A DNA stretch of 64,000 nt from an uncultured Selenomonadales bacterium (GCA_900315155.1 OMYB01000009.1:31135-95134), one strand, 5' to 3'. Positions 25,744 through 35,145 are shown, numbered from the stretch's first letter. Notes: generated by a model not told the origin, from the sequence alone. A program made the numbers and translations.

Positions 25744-27483
25744 ATGCTGAAAACGCTGACCGTATGGAATTTTGCCCTGCTGGAGCACGTGCAGGTCGAG
25801 TTCGGCCCCGGCCTCAACATCCTCACGGGCGAGACGGGCGCGGGCAAGTCCATCCTCATCGACTCGCTCGGCGCCATCCTCGGCGCGCGCATGTCGTCGG
25901 ATTTCATCCGCACCGGGTGTGAATGGCTCCGCGTGGAAGCGGTGTTCACGCTCGATGACGAGTCGCTGGGCCTGCACGAGCTCCTCATGGGGCAGGCCAT
26001 CGACGACAGCGAGGGGACGCTCATCATCACGCGGCAGATCACGCGCAACGGGCGCGGCGTCGTGCTCGTCAACGGCTGCCACGTCACGGCGGCCGTGCTG
26101 CGCCAGATCGGCGCCTACCTCGTCGATATCCACGGCCAGCAGGCGAACCTCGCGCTCCTGCGGCAGGAAAACCAGCTCGCTCTCCTCGACGCCTACGACC
26201 CCGACATCCTGGAGGCGCGCGCGGCCTACGAGACGGCATGGCAGGACTGGCGTCAAAAGAAAAAGGACTACGCCGAAAAAGAGCAGGCCTCGCGCGAGTA
26301 CGCGCAGCGCCTCGACATGCTGCGCTGGCAGGATCGGGAGATCGCCGAGGCCAAGCTCCAGCCCGGCGAGGATGAGACGCTCGAGGCGGAGATCAAGAAG
26401 CTCAGCCACGCGGAGAAAATCTCCGACTCCGTGCAGGAGGCCTACGCGCTCCTCGACACGCACACGAAAGACGGCATCGGCGTCCTCGCCGCGCTCGCGC
26501 AGGTGAAAAAGGACATCGACGAGATGGCACGCTACGACGACGGCCTCGGCAACCTCCAGAAGATGGTGGACGAGGCCACGATCTCCCTGCAGGAGGCCGC
26601 CTACGAGCTCCGCGACTACGGCGAGGGGCTGGATTTCTCCCCGGAAAAGCTCGACAAGCTCCAGAGCCGCATGGATGTCATCTATAAGCTCCGCAAGAAA
26701 TACGGCGCGACGATCGCCGACGTCCTCGCGCATCAGGAGAAGGTCGAGGCCGAGCTCAGCGACATCGAAAACTACGACGATGACATGGCTGCGCTCAAAA
26801 AGGCCATCGAGGCGGCTTTTGCGAAAATGAAACAGGCGGCCGACGTCCTCACGAACCGCCGCCAGAAAGCCGCCGCCGAGCTCTCGACTGCCATCGCCTC
26901 CCAGCTCCTGGCCCTCGGCATGCCCCAGGCCCGCTTCCACATCGCTGTCGATGAAATAGGGACCCCCGCCAGTGAGGCGCGCTACACGGCGACGGGACAG
27001 GACGACGTCGCGATGTATTTCTCCGCGAACCCCGGCGAGACGGAGAAGCCCCTGCAGAAAGTGGCCTCCGGCGGCGAGCTCTCCCGCATCGCCCTCGCCA
27101 TCAAGACCGTCTCCGCCTCGCGTGACGCCTCCGTCCCGAGCATGGTCTTCGACGAAATCGACACCGGCATCGGCGGCCGCACCGCCCAGATGGTCGCCGA
27201 ACGCATCGCCCTCGTCGCCGGCTACAAACAGGTCCTCTGCATCACCCACCTCCCGCAGATCGCCTGCATGGCCGACATCCACCTCTACATCGCGAAAACC
27301 AGCGACGGCGACGCCACGGCGACCCACATCCGCCCGCTCGCCGAACGCGAACGCATCAGCGAAATCGCCCGCATGGCCAGCGGCGCCGACGCCACCACCG
27401 CCTCCCTCGACAACGCCCGCGAAATGCTCCAGCACGCCCGGGAAAAGAAAACCCAGTTCCGCGCCGAAAGGGCGAAAGGCTGA
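25744..27483 (+). CDS. recN: DNA repair protein RecN
   Basis: 579-residue SMC-like ATPase: Walker A GETGAGKSILIDSLGA near residue 30, long central coiled coils (residues about 160-350), the signature SGGELSRIALAIK and Walker B MVFDEIDTGIGGR near 470. It acts early in double-strand break repair, holding DNA ends. Translation probably depends on AAAAGGAG before the ATG. A terminator follows. Confidence 0.96.
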   Translation: MLKTLTVWNFALLEHVQVEFGPGLNILTGETGAGKSILIDSLGAILGARMSSDFIRTGCEWLRVEAVFTLDDESLGLHELLMGQAIDDSEGTLIITRQITRNGRGVVLVNGCHVTAAVLRQIGAYLVDIHGQQANLALLRQENQLALLDAYDPDILEARAAYETAWQDWRQKKKDYAEKEQASREYAQRLDMLRWQDREIAEAKLQPGEDETLEAEIKKLSHAEKISDSVQEAYALLDTHTKDGIGVLAALAQVKKDIDEMARYDDGLGNLQKMVDEATISLQEAAYELRDYGEGLDFSPEKLDKLQSRMDVIYKLRKKYGATIADVLAHQEKVEAELSDIENYDDDMAALKKAIEAAFAKMKQAADVLTNRRQKAAAELSTAIASQLLALGMPQARFHIAVDEIGTPASEARYTATGQDDVAMYFSANPGETEKPLQKVASGGELSRIALAIKTVSASRDASVPSMVFDEIDTGIGGRTAQMVAERIALVAGYKQVLCITHLPQIACMADIHLYIAKTSDGDATATHIRPLAERERISEIARMASGADATTASLDNAREMLQHAREKKTQFRAERAKG

Positions 27484-27505
27484 GACAAACAACATTTACG
27501 ATGAA

Positions 27506-27552
27506 AAAAGTAAAGGTTACGGCAAATCTTCACCGTGGCCTTTACTTTTTCT
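27506..27552 (+). terminator. Terminator of recN
   Basis: AAAAGTAAAGG (27506-27516) pairs with CCTTTACTTTT (27539-27549); ACGG/CCGT pair inside; the right arm runs into a U-rich tail. Confidence 0.85.
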
Positions 27553-27564
27553 TTTTTTACCCGC

Positions 27565-27603
27565 TTGACATAACGCTTCAACGATGTTACATTATTTATG
27601 TAA
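27565..27603 (+). promoter_or_regulatory. Promoter and inverted repeat before the Zn-macro gene
   Basis: TTGACA (27565-27570), 17 nt, TACATT (27588-27593). The -10 is overlapped by TTACAT-TATTT-ATGTAA (27587-27603), a perfect inverted repeat suited to a repressor. Confidence 0.65.
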
Positions 27604-27647
27604 TATTGATATATACATCAAATAAATCGATGTGAGGAGGCAGCTGT

Positions 27648-28124
27648 ATGGGGAAAGAGACATCTATTGCGCGGTTACTCGCGTTTTTGCTGGAGGCTAT
27701 GCCAGAGTACCGGGAGGAGGCGGCCGGGCTGCGGCTGCGGCAGGCGTGCTATGCGCTCATGCAGGAGCAGGGGCACGAGGAGCCGACGGACCGGGCGAAG
27801 CTCACGCCTGGCTTTGCCCTGCCTGCGCGCTATGTCCTGCATACGGTTGGCCCCATCGTGCGCGGGCAGGTAACGGCTCGCGACCGGGAGCTTTTGCGCA
27901 GCTGCTATCAGTCGTGCCTGGATTTGGCGCGGGAGCACGCCTTGCAGACGGTGGCGTTTTGCTGTATTTCCACGGGTGTGTTTCATTTCCCGCAGCGTGA
28001 AGCTGCCGAAATCGCCGTCAAAACCGTTCGGACATTCCGGCAGGCACACGCGGACGCGCCGTATGTCGTTTTCAATGTGTTCAAAGATGAGGATCGTGAT
28101 ATTTATGCGGACATTCTCCAATAA
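27648..28124 (+). pseudogene. Zn-macrodomain protein-ADP-ribose hydrolase, central part deleted
   Basis: The last 130 residues are clearly the SirTM-associated zinc macrodomain: EEPTDRAKLTPGFALPARYVLHTVGPIV in parts, then VAFCCISTGVFHFPQREAAEIA and NVFKDEDRDIYADIL. The first 22 residues (IARLLAFLLEAMPEYRE) match the start of the same family. The 90 or so residues between, which should hold the WQGDIT strand, the NAAN loop and the zinc ligands, are missing; the join is near 27717. It should remove ADP-ribose from lipoylated proteins but cannot bind it in this state. It overlaps the sirtuin start by 20 nt. Confidence 0.8.
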
Positions 28125-28260
28125 TTTCGCACAGCATTTGTGCACGCTGCTGGACGAGGCGGAGGTCGTTCTCGTCGGTGCGGGGGCAGGTCTTTCCACC
28201 ATTTCTGTTACAATAAATTCCATAAGAGACCTGCCTTTTCCTAGTTTCTGCATTGTTTAG
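28105..28260 (+). pseudogene. SirTM-type sirtuin, only the N-terminus left
   Basis: ATG at 28105 lies inside the end of the Zn-macro gene. The frame reads MRTFSNNFAQHLCTLL, then EAEVVLVGAGAGLST, the NAD-binding start of a sirtuin, and then switches at about 28197 to unrelated residues and a stop. About 250 residues are missing. SirTM proteins mono-ADP-ribosylate lipoylated GcvH-L in a macrodomain-sirtuin-GcvH-L-LplA operon; no GcvH-L or ligase gene is present here, so the deletion probably removed the rest of that operon up to its terminator. Confidence 0.7.
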
Positions 28261-28277
28261 GCTACAGGTCTCTTTTT
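28224..28277 (+). terminator. Terminator behind the sirtuin remnant
   Basis: AAGAGACCTG (28224-28233) pairs with CAGGTCTCTT (28265-28274), long loop, then TTT. It probably closed the original macrodomain-sirtuin operon. Confidence 0.7.
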
Positions 28278-28334
28278 GATGTTTCAACCCCTTTACCGAG
28301 AACTATTTTACACTGTTGAAAGCAGGGGATGGAT

Positions 28335-28363
28335 TTTACTTTTCTCCCGGCTTCTTGTATACT
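28335..28363 (+). promoter_or_regulatory. Promoter of the MATE gene
   Basis: TTTACT (28335-28340), 17-nt spacer, TATACT (28358-28363), about 75 nt before the start codon. Confidence 0.6.
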
Positions 28364-28436
28364 AATGGGATGAGGTCGGGGATTCTTTTTTGGGTTGCCG
28401 GCCGTTTGTTTTTCGGATAGGGAGGTTTTCACCCGG

Positions 28437-29792
28437 ATGGTTTTCCGCAGAGATATCGATATGCTGCATGGACCGCTTTTGGGGCCGCTGACGGCGTTTG
28501 CGCTGCCGCTGGCGTTTACGGCGGTCTTGCAGCAGCTTTTCAACACGGCAGATGTGTTCATCCTCGGTCAGTACGTGGGCAGCAATGCCATCGCGGCCGT
28601 GGGGAACAATCTGCCGATTATCAGTTTGTTCGTGACGCTGTTCGTGGGCGTCTCGCTCGGCGCGAATGTCGTGATCGCGCGGTGTATCGGTGGGCATCGG
28701 CTCAAGGAGACCATGGATGCCGTGCATACGGCCTTTTTGCTCGCGCTCCTTTTAGGTGTCGTGCTCACGGTCATTGGCGAGCTGTCGGCGCGCTGGATGC
28801 TCATGGCACTTGATGTACCGGAGGAGGTCATGGACAGTGCGGAGCTCTACCTGCGGATCTACATGCTCGGCATGCCCGCCATCGGACTGTATAATTTCGA
28901 GTCAGCCATTTTCCGCAGCCGGGGCAATACGCAGACGCCGCTGTACGCGCTCGCCGTTGCCAGCGTACTGAATATCGTGCTGAACCTTTTCTCGGTCACG
29001 GTCGTGGACTGGGGCATCGCGGGCGTGGCTGCGGCCACGGTCGTTGCGAACTATGTGGCGGCCGCGCTGCTGTTCCGCGCTCTCTGCGAGGCGCACGGCA
29101 CGATCCATCTCGAGCCGGGGGCGCTGCGCTGGCACGGCAGCTACGTGCGCGAGATCCTGCGCATCGGCCTGCCCGCGGGCATTCAGGGCATGGTGTTCTG
29201 CCTGTCAAACCTCGTCATCCAGGCGGCGATCAACAGCCTGGGGGCGACGGTCATGGCCGCGTCGTCCGCCGCGTTCATCGTGGAGATTAACATCTACTGC
29301 TTCATGATGTCTTTCGGTCAGGCCGTGACGACGTTTGTCGGGCAGAACTACGGGGCGGCGAACATCGAGCGCTGCCGTGCCGTGTTCCATGCTGGGCTCA
29401 AGCTCATGACGACGTTCACCATCGTCGTGCCCGCGCTCGCGTGCCTGTTTGCGCCGCAGCTCGTGGCCATTTTCGACCAGCATCCGGACGTCATCGCCAT
29501 CGCCTGCACGCGCATTTATTACGTCGTTGGTTTCTATATCCTGGATGGCACGATCGAGCTCTTTTCGGGCGCGCTGCGCGGCTACGGCTGCTCGATGCCG
29601 CCCGCGGTCATCACGCTCGTCGCAATCTGCGGCGTGCGTGTGCTTTGGATCTATACGGCGTTCGTCGCCTGGCCGTCCTTTGCCACCATCATGATGTCGT
29701 ACCCCGTGAGCTGGGCGCCGACGGTCATCCTCATGGCGCTGCTGTACCGCTTTTACATCCGAAATGTGAAAGTGACCCGCGTCTTCGCTTGA
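28437..29792 (+). CDS. MATE-family multidrug/Na+ efflux transporter
   Basis: About 451 residues from the ATG at 28437, which follows GGGAGG; the open TTG at 28395 is upstream of that RBS. Twelve hydrophobic segments form two six-helix halves: LTAFALPLAFTAVLQQLFNTADVFILG (in part), AIAAVGNNLPI, GLYNFESAIFRSRGNTQTP and GYGCSMPPAVITLV. MATE proteins export cationic drugs or metabolites with Na+ or H+ influx. Full length; substrate unknown. Confidence 0.9.
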   Translation: MVFRRDIDMLHGPLLGPLTAFALPLAFTAVLQQLFNTADVFILGQYVGSNAIAAVGNNLPIISLFVTLFVGVSLGANVVIARCIGGHRLKETMDAVHTAFLLALLLGVVLTVIGELSARWMLMALDVPEEVMDSAELYLRIYMLGMPAIGLYNFESAIFRSRGNTQTPLYALAVASVLNIVLNLFSVTVVDWGIAGVAAATVVANYVAAALLFRALCEAHGTIHLEPGALRWHGSYVREILRIGLPAGIQGMVFCLSNLVIQAAINSLGATVMAASSAAFIVEINIYCFMMSFGQAVTTFVGQNYGAANIERCRAVFHAGLKLMTTFTIVVPALACLFAPQLVAIFDQHPDVIAIACTRIYYVVGFYILDGTIELFSGALRGYGCSMPPAVITLVAICGVRVLWIYTAFVAWPSFATIMMSYPVSWAPTVILMALLYRFYIRNVKVTRVFA

Positions 29793-29906
29793 AACCCTGC
29801 CGAAGCCGCCGCTTTCCGTCAGGAATGCGGTCCTGGATGATTGTTTTCTTTGGCGTTTTGGTATAAAATAGAATCGATTATCTATACATGATGGAGGTTT
29901 TTTACG

Positions 29907-30464
29907 ATGGTACAGGGTAACGATGCCGATCTGATCGAGACGAAGGTTTCCAGCGAGGATGTCTTTGATGGCGTGCTGCTGCATGTGAAGAAGGATACGG
30001 TAAAGCTGCCGAATGGGGATATCACGGGCCGCGAGTGGATCAAGCACCCGGGCGCCTCGGCGGTGATCCCGCTGCTGCCGGATGGGCGCATCATCCTCGT
30101 GAAGCAGTACCGCTATCCCGTGCAGTGCGTGACGCTCGAGATCCCGGCGGGCAAGCTCGATGCACCGGATGAGGATCCATTCGTCTGCGCCCGGCGCGAG
30201 CTGTCGGAGGAGACGGGCTACGATGCCGCGACCTACGAAAAGCTGACGACCATCGCGACGACGGTCGGTTTCTCGAACGAGAAAATTCATATCTACGCGG
30301 CACAGGACCTCACGCCGGGCCAGCAGCATACGGACCCGGATGAGTTCATCAACGTCGTCAAGGTGCCGCTGGAGGAGGCCGTCGCGATGGCACAGGACGG
30401 CCGCATCGTCGATGCGAAGTCTATTGTCGCGATCCTCATGCTCGCCCGCAGGCTGCAGAAATAA
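29907..30464 (+). CDS. Nudix hydrolase, ADP-ribose pyrophosphatase type
   Basis: 185 residues. The Nudix box starts at the glycine of AGKLDAPDEDPFVCA and continues through RRELSEETGY; VKQYRYPV and TLEIPAGKLDAPDED are typical of the ADP-ribose pyrophosphatase branch. It should split ADP-ribose to AMP and ribose 5-phosphate. A weak promoter (TATAAA at 29862) precedes it. It lies 1.6 kb from the broken ADP-ribosyl (macrodomain/sirtuin) locus, so free ADP-ribose handling may have been linked. Confidence 0.9.
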   Translation: MVQGNDADLIETKVSSEDVFDGVLLHVKKDTVKLPNGDITGREWIKHPGASAVIPLLPDGRIILVKQYRYPVQCVTLEIPAGKLDAPDEDPFVCARRELSEETGYDAATYEKLTTIATTVGFSNEKIHIYAAQDLTPGQQHTDPDEFINVVKVPLEEAVAMAQDGRIVDAKSIVAILMLARRLQK

Positions 30465-30500
30465 TCCGAAGCAACGGAATCACGGAGGAAGATACACGTT

Positions 30501-31127
30501 ATGTTTGGTTTCAGTCTCATGGAAATCGTCGCGGGACTCCCGGGCCTCATCATCGCCATGGTCATCCACGAGTACGCGCACGCGCGCACGGCTGTGGCGC
30601 TGGGGGATTTCACGCCAAAGATGATGGGGCGCCTGACGCTCAACCCGGTCGCGCATATCGACCCGATCGGTCTCATCATGCTGCTGCTCGTCCGCTTCGG
30701 CTGGGCAAAGCCGGTCATGATCAACCCGAACAATTTCAAGAACCCGCGCCGTGACGATATCCTCGTCTCGCTCGCGGGACCACTGTCGAACCTCGTCATG
30801 GCGTTTCTCGCGCTCGTCGTGCTGCTCATCACGTACCAGATGGGCGCTGTGACGCCGGGCTCGAAGCTCGTCCTGCAGCTCATCATCGAGTACAACATCG
30901 GTTTTGCAATCTTTAACCTTATCCCGCTGCCGCCGCTCGATGGCTCGCATGTGCTCGTCCAGCTGCTGCCGCGCGACCTCGCGTGGAAATTCCGCAGCCT
31001 CGAGCGCTACAGCCTGCTCATCCTCATCGTGCTGCTCATGACGCCGGCGCTCAGCTATATCTTTATCCCGTGCCGCACGCTCATCTATCAGGTGTTCTTT
31101 GCCATCCTGCGCCCGTTTTTCTTCTGA
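30501..31127 (+). CDS. Site-2 protease family (M50) membrane metalloprotease
   Basis: 208 residues, five or six membrane helices. HEYAHA near residue 24 is the HExxH zinc motif and NLIPLPPLDGSHV near residue 140 supplies the third ligand; SLAGPLSNLVMAFLAL lies between. This short form without PDZ is common in Firmicutes, often next to scpA as here. It cleaves substrates within the membrane; target unknown. Confidence 0.9.
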   Translation: MFGFSLMEIVAGLPGLIIAMVIHEYAHARTAVALGDFTPKMMGRLTLNPVAHIDPIGLIMLLLVRFGWAKPVMINPNNFKNPRRDDILVSLAGPLSNLVMAFLALVVLLITYQMGAVTPGSKLVLQLIIEYNIGFAIFNLIPLPPLDGSHVLVQLLPRDLAWKFRSLERYSLLILIVLLMTPALSYIFIPCRTLIYQVFFAILRPFFF

Positions 31128-31172
31128 TGGCACAGGCAGCCGGATGGAGTGGAGCAGGGATTTGAGGCATTT

Positions 31173-31979
31173 ATGCAGGCATATCAGGTAAGGCTGGAGG
31201 GCTTTGAGGGGCCGATGGACCTCCTCATGCATCTCATAGAGAAAAACAAGATCGATATCTACGATATCCCCATCGCGGTCCTGACGGAGCAGTATCTCGC
31301 GTACCTCGACCGGTTCCGCGAGTTCAACATCGAGATCGCGAGCTCGTTCCTCGTCATGGCGGCGACGCTGCTGCAGATCAAATCGCGCATGATGCTGCCG
31401 AAAGCCCCGAAAGAGGATGCGGATGCGGAGGAGGAAGACCCGCGCAAGGAGCTCGTCGAGCGCATCCTCGAGTACCGGAAGTTCAAGCAGGTCAGCGCGG
31501 AGCTCAGTACGATGCACGCGACGCAGGAGCAGTTCGTCGGGCGCGAGCCCATGGACCTGCCCGTGCATCATCTGCCACCGGGGAATCTCTCCATCCGGCA
31601 GCTCGTCGAGGCGTTCCATACCGTACTGAAGGTCAAGGAGGAGCTGCACATCCCGGAGGCTCTCGTCACACACGAGCACTGGAGCATCCAGGGGCAGATC
31701 GAGAAAATCCTTTCGCAGCTGGACCGCTCGGGCGGGCGCATGCGCTTTGCCGATGCATTCGAGACGGGCACGCGCGACGAGCTCATCATGACGTTCCTCG
31801 CGCTGCTCGAGCTGCTGAAGCTGCGGGCCATCCGCGCGGCGCAGCCGCATCCGTTCGCCCCCATCGAGCTCGTCGTGCGCACGGATGCCGACGCGGCGGA
31901 TCTCGGGGAGGTCCGCGAGCAGGCCGAGCGGGACAGCCTGGCAGAAAGAGGAGGAGAAAAAACTGGAAGCGATTGCTGA
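31173..31979 (+). CDS. scpA: Segregation and condensation protein A
   Basis: Kleisin subunit of the SMC-ScpAB condensin. ATG at 31173 gives MQAYQVRLEGFEGPMDLLMH, the standard N-terminus, with GAGG upstream; the GTG at 31149 is the other candidate. IEIASSFLVMAATLLQIKS lies near residue 65, and the C-terminal winged helix includes DELIMTFLALLELLKL. The 3' end overlaps the scpB frame by at least 17 nt. Confidence 0.93.
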   Translation: MQAYQVRLEGFEGPMDLLMHLIEKNKIDIYDIPIAVLTEQYLAYLDRFREFNIEIASSFLVMAATLLQIKSRMMLPKAPKEDADAEEEDPRKELVERILEYRKFKQVSAELSTMHATQEQFVGREPMDLPVHHLPPGNLSIRQLVEAFHTVLKVKEELHIPEALVTHEHWSIQGQIEKILSQLDRSGGRMRFADAFETGTRDELIMTFLALLELLKLRAIRAAQPHPFAPIELVVRTDADAADLGEVREQAERDSLAERGGEKTGSDC

Positions 31980-32529
31980 TACGGCCCTTTTGGAGGCCGT
32001 TCTTTTTGCGGCCGGCAACCCGGTCTCCATCACGGAACTGGCCCGCATCCTGCAGTGGCCCGAGGCCCATGTCGAGCAGGTCGCGCAGGCCCTCAGGGAA
32101 AAGCTGGGGCGCGACGAGAGCGGCCTGACGCTCCGGCAGACGGGCGGCGGCTGGCAGCTCGTGACCCTGCCGCAGGTGTTCCCCGTCGTCGAGCGCCTCG
32201 CGGAGGTCACGGACCGGCACATCTCTGCGCCGACGATGGAGACGCTGTCCATCGTCGCGTTCCGCCAGCCCATCACGAAGCAGGAAATCGAGCAGATCCG
32301 CGGCGTGCGCGTCGAGCGTGCGCTGCAGAAGCTCCTGGACCTCGAGCTCATCGAGGAAAAAGGGCGCAAGAAGGTCGTCGGACGGCCTATCCTGTACGGC
32401 ACGACGGATTTGTTTCTGCGCAGTTTCGGTCTGAACAGCCTCGCGGAGCTGCCGCCCCTGCCGACGGATGCCGATGTCGCCGCAGGCATGGACGAGCAGC
32501 AGCTGAGCCTGCTCGACGAAAACGAATAG
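31963..32529 (+). CDS. scpB: Segregation and condensation protein B, probable CUG start
   Basis: ScpB winged-helix protein: DTALLEAVLFAAGNPVSI, ILQWPEAHVEQVAQAL, SAPTMETLSIVAFRQPITK and GVRVERALQKLLDLELI. The only ATG in frame (31885) would overlap scpA by 95 nt and add 26 unrelated residues. A perfect AGGAGG at 31949-31954 stands 8 nt before CTG 31963, giving LEAIADTALLEAVLF, where the family normally begins. A non-AUG CUG start is therefore likely. It dimerises and binds ScpA in the condensin complex. Confidence 0.85.
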   Translation: MEAIADTALLEAVLFAAGNPVSITELARILQWPEAHVEQVAQALREKLGRDESGLTLRQTGGGWQLVTLPQVFPVVERLAEVTDRHISAPTMETLSIVAFRQPITKQEIEQIRGVRVERALQKLLDLELIEEKGRKKVVGRPILYGTTDLFLRSFGLNSLAELPPLPTDADVAAGMDEQQLSLLDENE

Positions 32530-32554
32530 GGAGTTATGGGAGGAACAAGCGGAC

Positions 32555-35053
32555 ATGGTGGAATTACTCGCTCCAGCCGGAACGAAAGAGGCGCTCATCG
32601 CGGCGGTGGAGAGCGGCGCAAATGCCGTCTATCTCGCAGGCTCTGCGTTCGGCGCCAGGGCCTATGCCAGCAATTTCGATGAGGAGGGCCTGCGCTGGGC
32701 CGTGCATTTCGCGCATCTGCGCGACGTGCGCATCAACGTCACGGTCAACACGATCGTGAGCGACAGCGAGCTGCCCGCCCTGCGCGATTACCTGCGCTTT
32801 CTCGCGGACATCGGCGTCGATGCCATCCTCGTGCAGGACCTCGGCGTCGCAAAGCTCGCGCACGATACCGTGCCGGATCTCCCGCTCCATGCGAGTACGC
32901 AGATGAGCGTGCACAACCTCGCAGGGGTCAAGGCACTCGCAGCGCTCGGCTTTACGCGCGTCGTCCTCGCGCGCGAGGTGTCTCTCGCGGATATCCGGAC
33001 AATCTGTGCGGCATCGCCTATAGAAATCGAGGTCTTCATGCACGGGGCCATCTGCATCTGCTACTCGGGGCAGTGCCTCATGAGCAGCATGATCGGCGGG
33101 CGCAGCGGCAACCGGGGACGCTGTGCACAGCCCTGCCGCCTGCCGTATACGCTCGTCGATGAGAACGGGCAGGATGTGCTCGGGGATAAAGCGGGCCAGT
33201 ACCTGCTTTCGCCGCGTGATTGTAACACGATCGACGTGCTGCCGGAGCTCCTCGCTGCGGGCGTGGCCTCTCTCAAGATCGAAGGCCGCATGAAGCGTCC
33301 GGAGTACGTCGCGACCGTCGTGCGCACGTACCGCGAGGCCATCGACCGGTATGACGCTGGTGAAGGCTACGCCGTGCGGCAGGAGCAGCGCGATAGCCTC
33401 GCGCAGATCTTCAACCGCGACTTCACGACGGGTTTTCTGCTCGGCCATGAGGGGAAGGCGATGATGAGCGACCGCCGCCCGAACAACCGTGGCCTGCTCG
33501 TCGGCCGCGTCCTCCAGGCGGACTGGAATCGAGGCACCGTTCAGGTGAAGCTCTCGAACCGTCTCGCCCAGGGCGACCAGATCGATTTCTGGGTCAAAGT
33601 CGGCGGCCGCGTGACGGCGACGATCGACACGATGACCGATGCGAAGGGCAGGAGCATCACGGAGGCAGCGTCCGGCGATACCGTGACGTTTGCCATCGAG
33701 GGACATGTCCATCCGCATGACCGCGTATTCAAGGTCTTCGACGCGCAGCTCATGGCAAAGGCCCGCGAGGCCTACCAGACGGGCGCGCCTGTGCGCCGCA
33801 TCCCGATCCGCGCCGAGGTCACGGCAGCGGTCGGTGCGCCCCTGCGCATCGTGCTGACGGATGAGCATGGCGATGTGGGCGAGGGCGCCACGGACTTCAT
33901 CGGCGAGCCGGCCCGCAAGCGGCCGCTGAGCGAGGAGACCATCCAGAAACAGGTTTCGCGCCTCGGCACGTCGGTCTACGAGCTCACAGAGCTCACCTGC
34001 CATATCGATGGTGCGGTCATGGTGCCGATGTCGGAGATCAACGAGGCCCGCCGCCGCGCCGTAGAGATGCTCGATACCCAGCGCCTCGCACGCTTTGCGG
34101 CCTCGCTCGGGCACGGTCACGCCGATGGCTGGCAGGATACGCAGCAGCGCCACCGCATCACGAAAACGGCCTCGCTCATGGTCACGGTCGAAAACCTCGC
34201 ACAGGCGAAAGCGGCCGTCGAGGCCGGGGCGGATGGCCTGCTCTTTGGCGGCGAGTCCTATGCCCACCGCATGCTGCACGCGAAAGACTACGCAGAGGTA
34301 TGGGCCTACGCGAAGGAGCAGGACGTCCGCCTCGACTACAACACGCCGCGCATCGTGCGCATGCAGGATGAGCAGCGTTTCCGCGACCTGCTCGAGGCGT
34401 GGAAATCCTGCCCGCCGGAGGCCGTCCACGTGCATAATCTAAGCGAGCTCGCCATCGTGCGGGATACGACGGATTTTGCCCTGCACGCGGATTATTCGCT
34501 CATTTCGTACAACCAGCTTACCTTGGCGTTCCTCCGGGACTACGGCGTGGCTGAGGCGACGCTTTCCCCCGAGCTCAACGCCGGTCAGATCAAGGAAATC
34601 GCCCCGCACAGCCCGCTGCCGCTCACGTGCATCGGCTACGGCCGCCTCGAGCTCATGGTCTCGGAGTACTGCGTGACGGGCTCGTTCCTCGGCGGTCTCG
34701 GCGAGGGCAGGGAAATGCAGTGCTCGCGCCCCTGCGTCGGGCGGCATTTCGCCCTGCGCGACCGCAAGGAGGCAAAGTTCCCGCTCGTCATGGACCAGTT
34801 CTGCCATATGCACGTGCTGAACAGCCGCACGCTCTCGATGCTGCCGCACGCGATGAAGTTCCGCCGGAACGGCATCCGGACTGTGCGCATTGAGGCCCGC
34901 GACATGGATATAGCCGCCATCCGCCACATCGTGACGGCCTGGCGGAAGGCTGAGCAGATGCCCCTGGAGCCGGATGAGGCGCAGGAGGCCTGGCTGCACG
35001 AGCAGGAGGGCAGGGAAGTCACGCGCGGCCACTATTTCCGCGGCGTGCTTTGA
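32555..35053 (+). CDS. U32 family peptidase, long two-part form
   Basis: 832 residues. The N-terminal half is a U32 barrel beginning MVELLAPAGTKEALIAAVESGA, with the signature EVFMHGAICICYSGQC LMSS and RSGNRGRCAQPCRLPY cysteines that would bind an iron-sulfur cluster. A beta domain follows (about 390-520), then a second U32-like barrel (TVENLAQAKAAVEAGADGL to GYGRLELMVSEYC). Bacterial relatives (RlhA, TrhP, UbiU/V) hydroxylate RNA or quinones rather than cleave peptides, so peptidase is only a family label. RBS GGAGG upstream. Confidence 0.88.
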   Translation: MVELLAPAGTKEALIAAVESGANAVYLAGSAFGARAYASNFDEEGLRWAVHFAHLRDVRINVTVNTIVSDSELPALRDYLRFLADIGVDAILVQDLGVAKLAHDTVPDLPLHASTQMSVHNLAGVKALAALGFTRVVLAREVSLADIRTICAASPIEIEVFMHGAICICYSGQCLMSSMIGGRSGNRGRCAQPCRLPYTLVDENGQDVLGDKAGQYLLSPRDCNTIDVLPELLAAGVASLKIEGRMKRPEYVATVVRTYREAIDRYDAGEGYAVRQEQRDSLAQIFNRDFTTGFLLGHEGKAMMSDRRPNNRGLLVGRVLQADWNRGTVQVKLSNRLAQGDQIDFWVKVGGRVTATIDTMTDAKGRSITEAASGDTVTFAIEGHVHPHDRVFKVFDAQLMAKAREAYQTGAPVRRIPIRAEVTAAVGAPLRIVLTDEHGDVGEGATDFIGEPARKRPLSEETIQKQVSRLGTSVYELTELTCHIDGAVMVPMSEINEARRRAVEMLDTQRLARFAASLGHGHADGWQDTQQRHRITKTASLMVTVENLAQAKAAVEAGADGLLFGGESYAHRMLHAKDYAEVWAYAKEQDVRLDYNTPRIVRMQDEQRFRDLLEAWKSCPPEAVHVHNLSELAIVRDTTDFALHADYSLISYNQLTLAFLRDYGVAEATLSPELNAGQIKEIAPHSPLPLTCIGYGRLELMVSEYCVTGSFLGGLGEGREMQCSRPCVGRHFALRDRKEAKFPLVMDQFCHMHVLNSRTLSMLPHAMKFRRNGIRTVRIEARDMDIAAIRHIVTAWRKAEQMPLEPDEAQEAWLHEQEGREVTRGHYFRGVL

Positions 35054-35068
35054 TAGTACAATAGTACA
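35053..35068. repeat. Perfect 8-bp tandem repeat ATAGTACA x2
   Basis: ATAGTACA is repeated exactly (35053-35060, 35061-35068), overlapping the last base of the U32 stop codon. Confidence 0.75.
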
Positions 35069-35145
35069 GATGGCATGCGTGGCACGGACCGCGCGGATTT
35101 TCGGATGTTTTATTCTTTCAAAAGTTCAAGAGGTAATTTTTCCAC

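Noticed and set aside
28140..28260. A new small gene ending in ISVTINSIRDLPFPS
   Set aside because: Its first 35 codons are the sirtuin N-terminus and the remainder is read-through into the old terminator.
32564..34435. A 623-codon minus-strand frame opposite the U32 gene
   Set aside because: Same codon-bias shadow; no RBS, low-complexity His/Arg/Asp composition.
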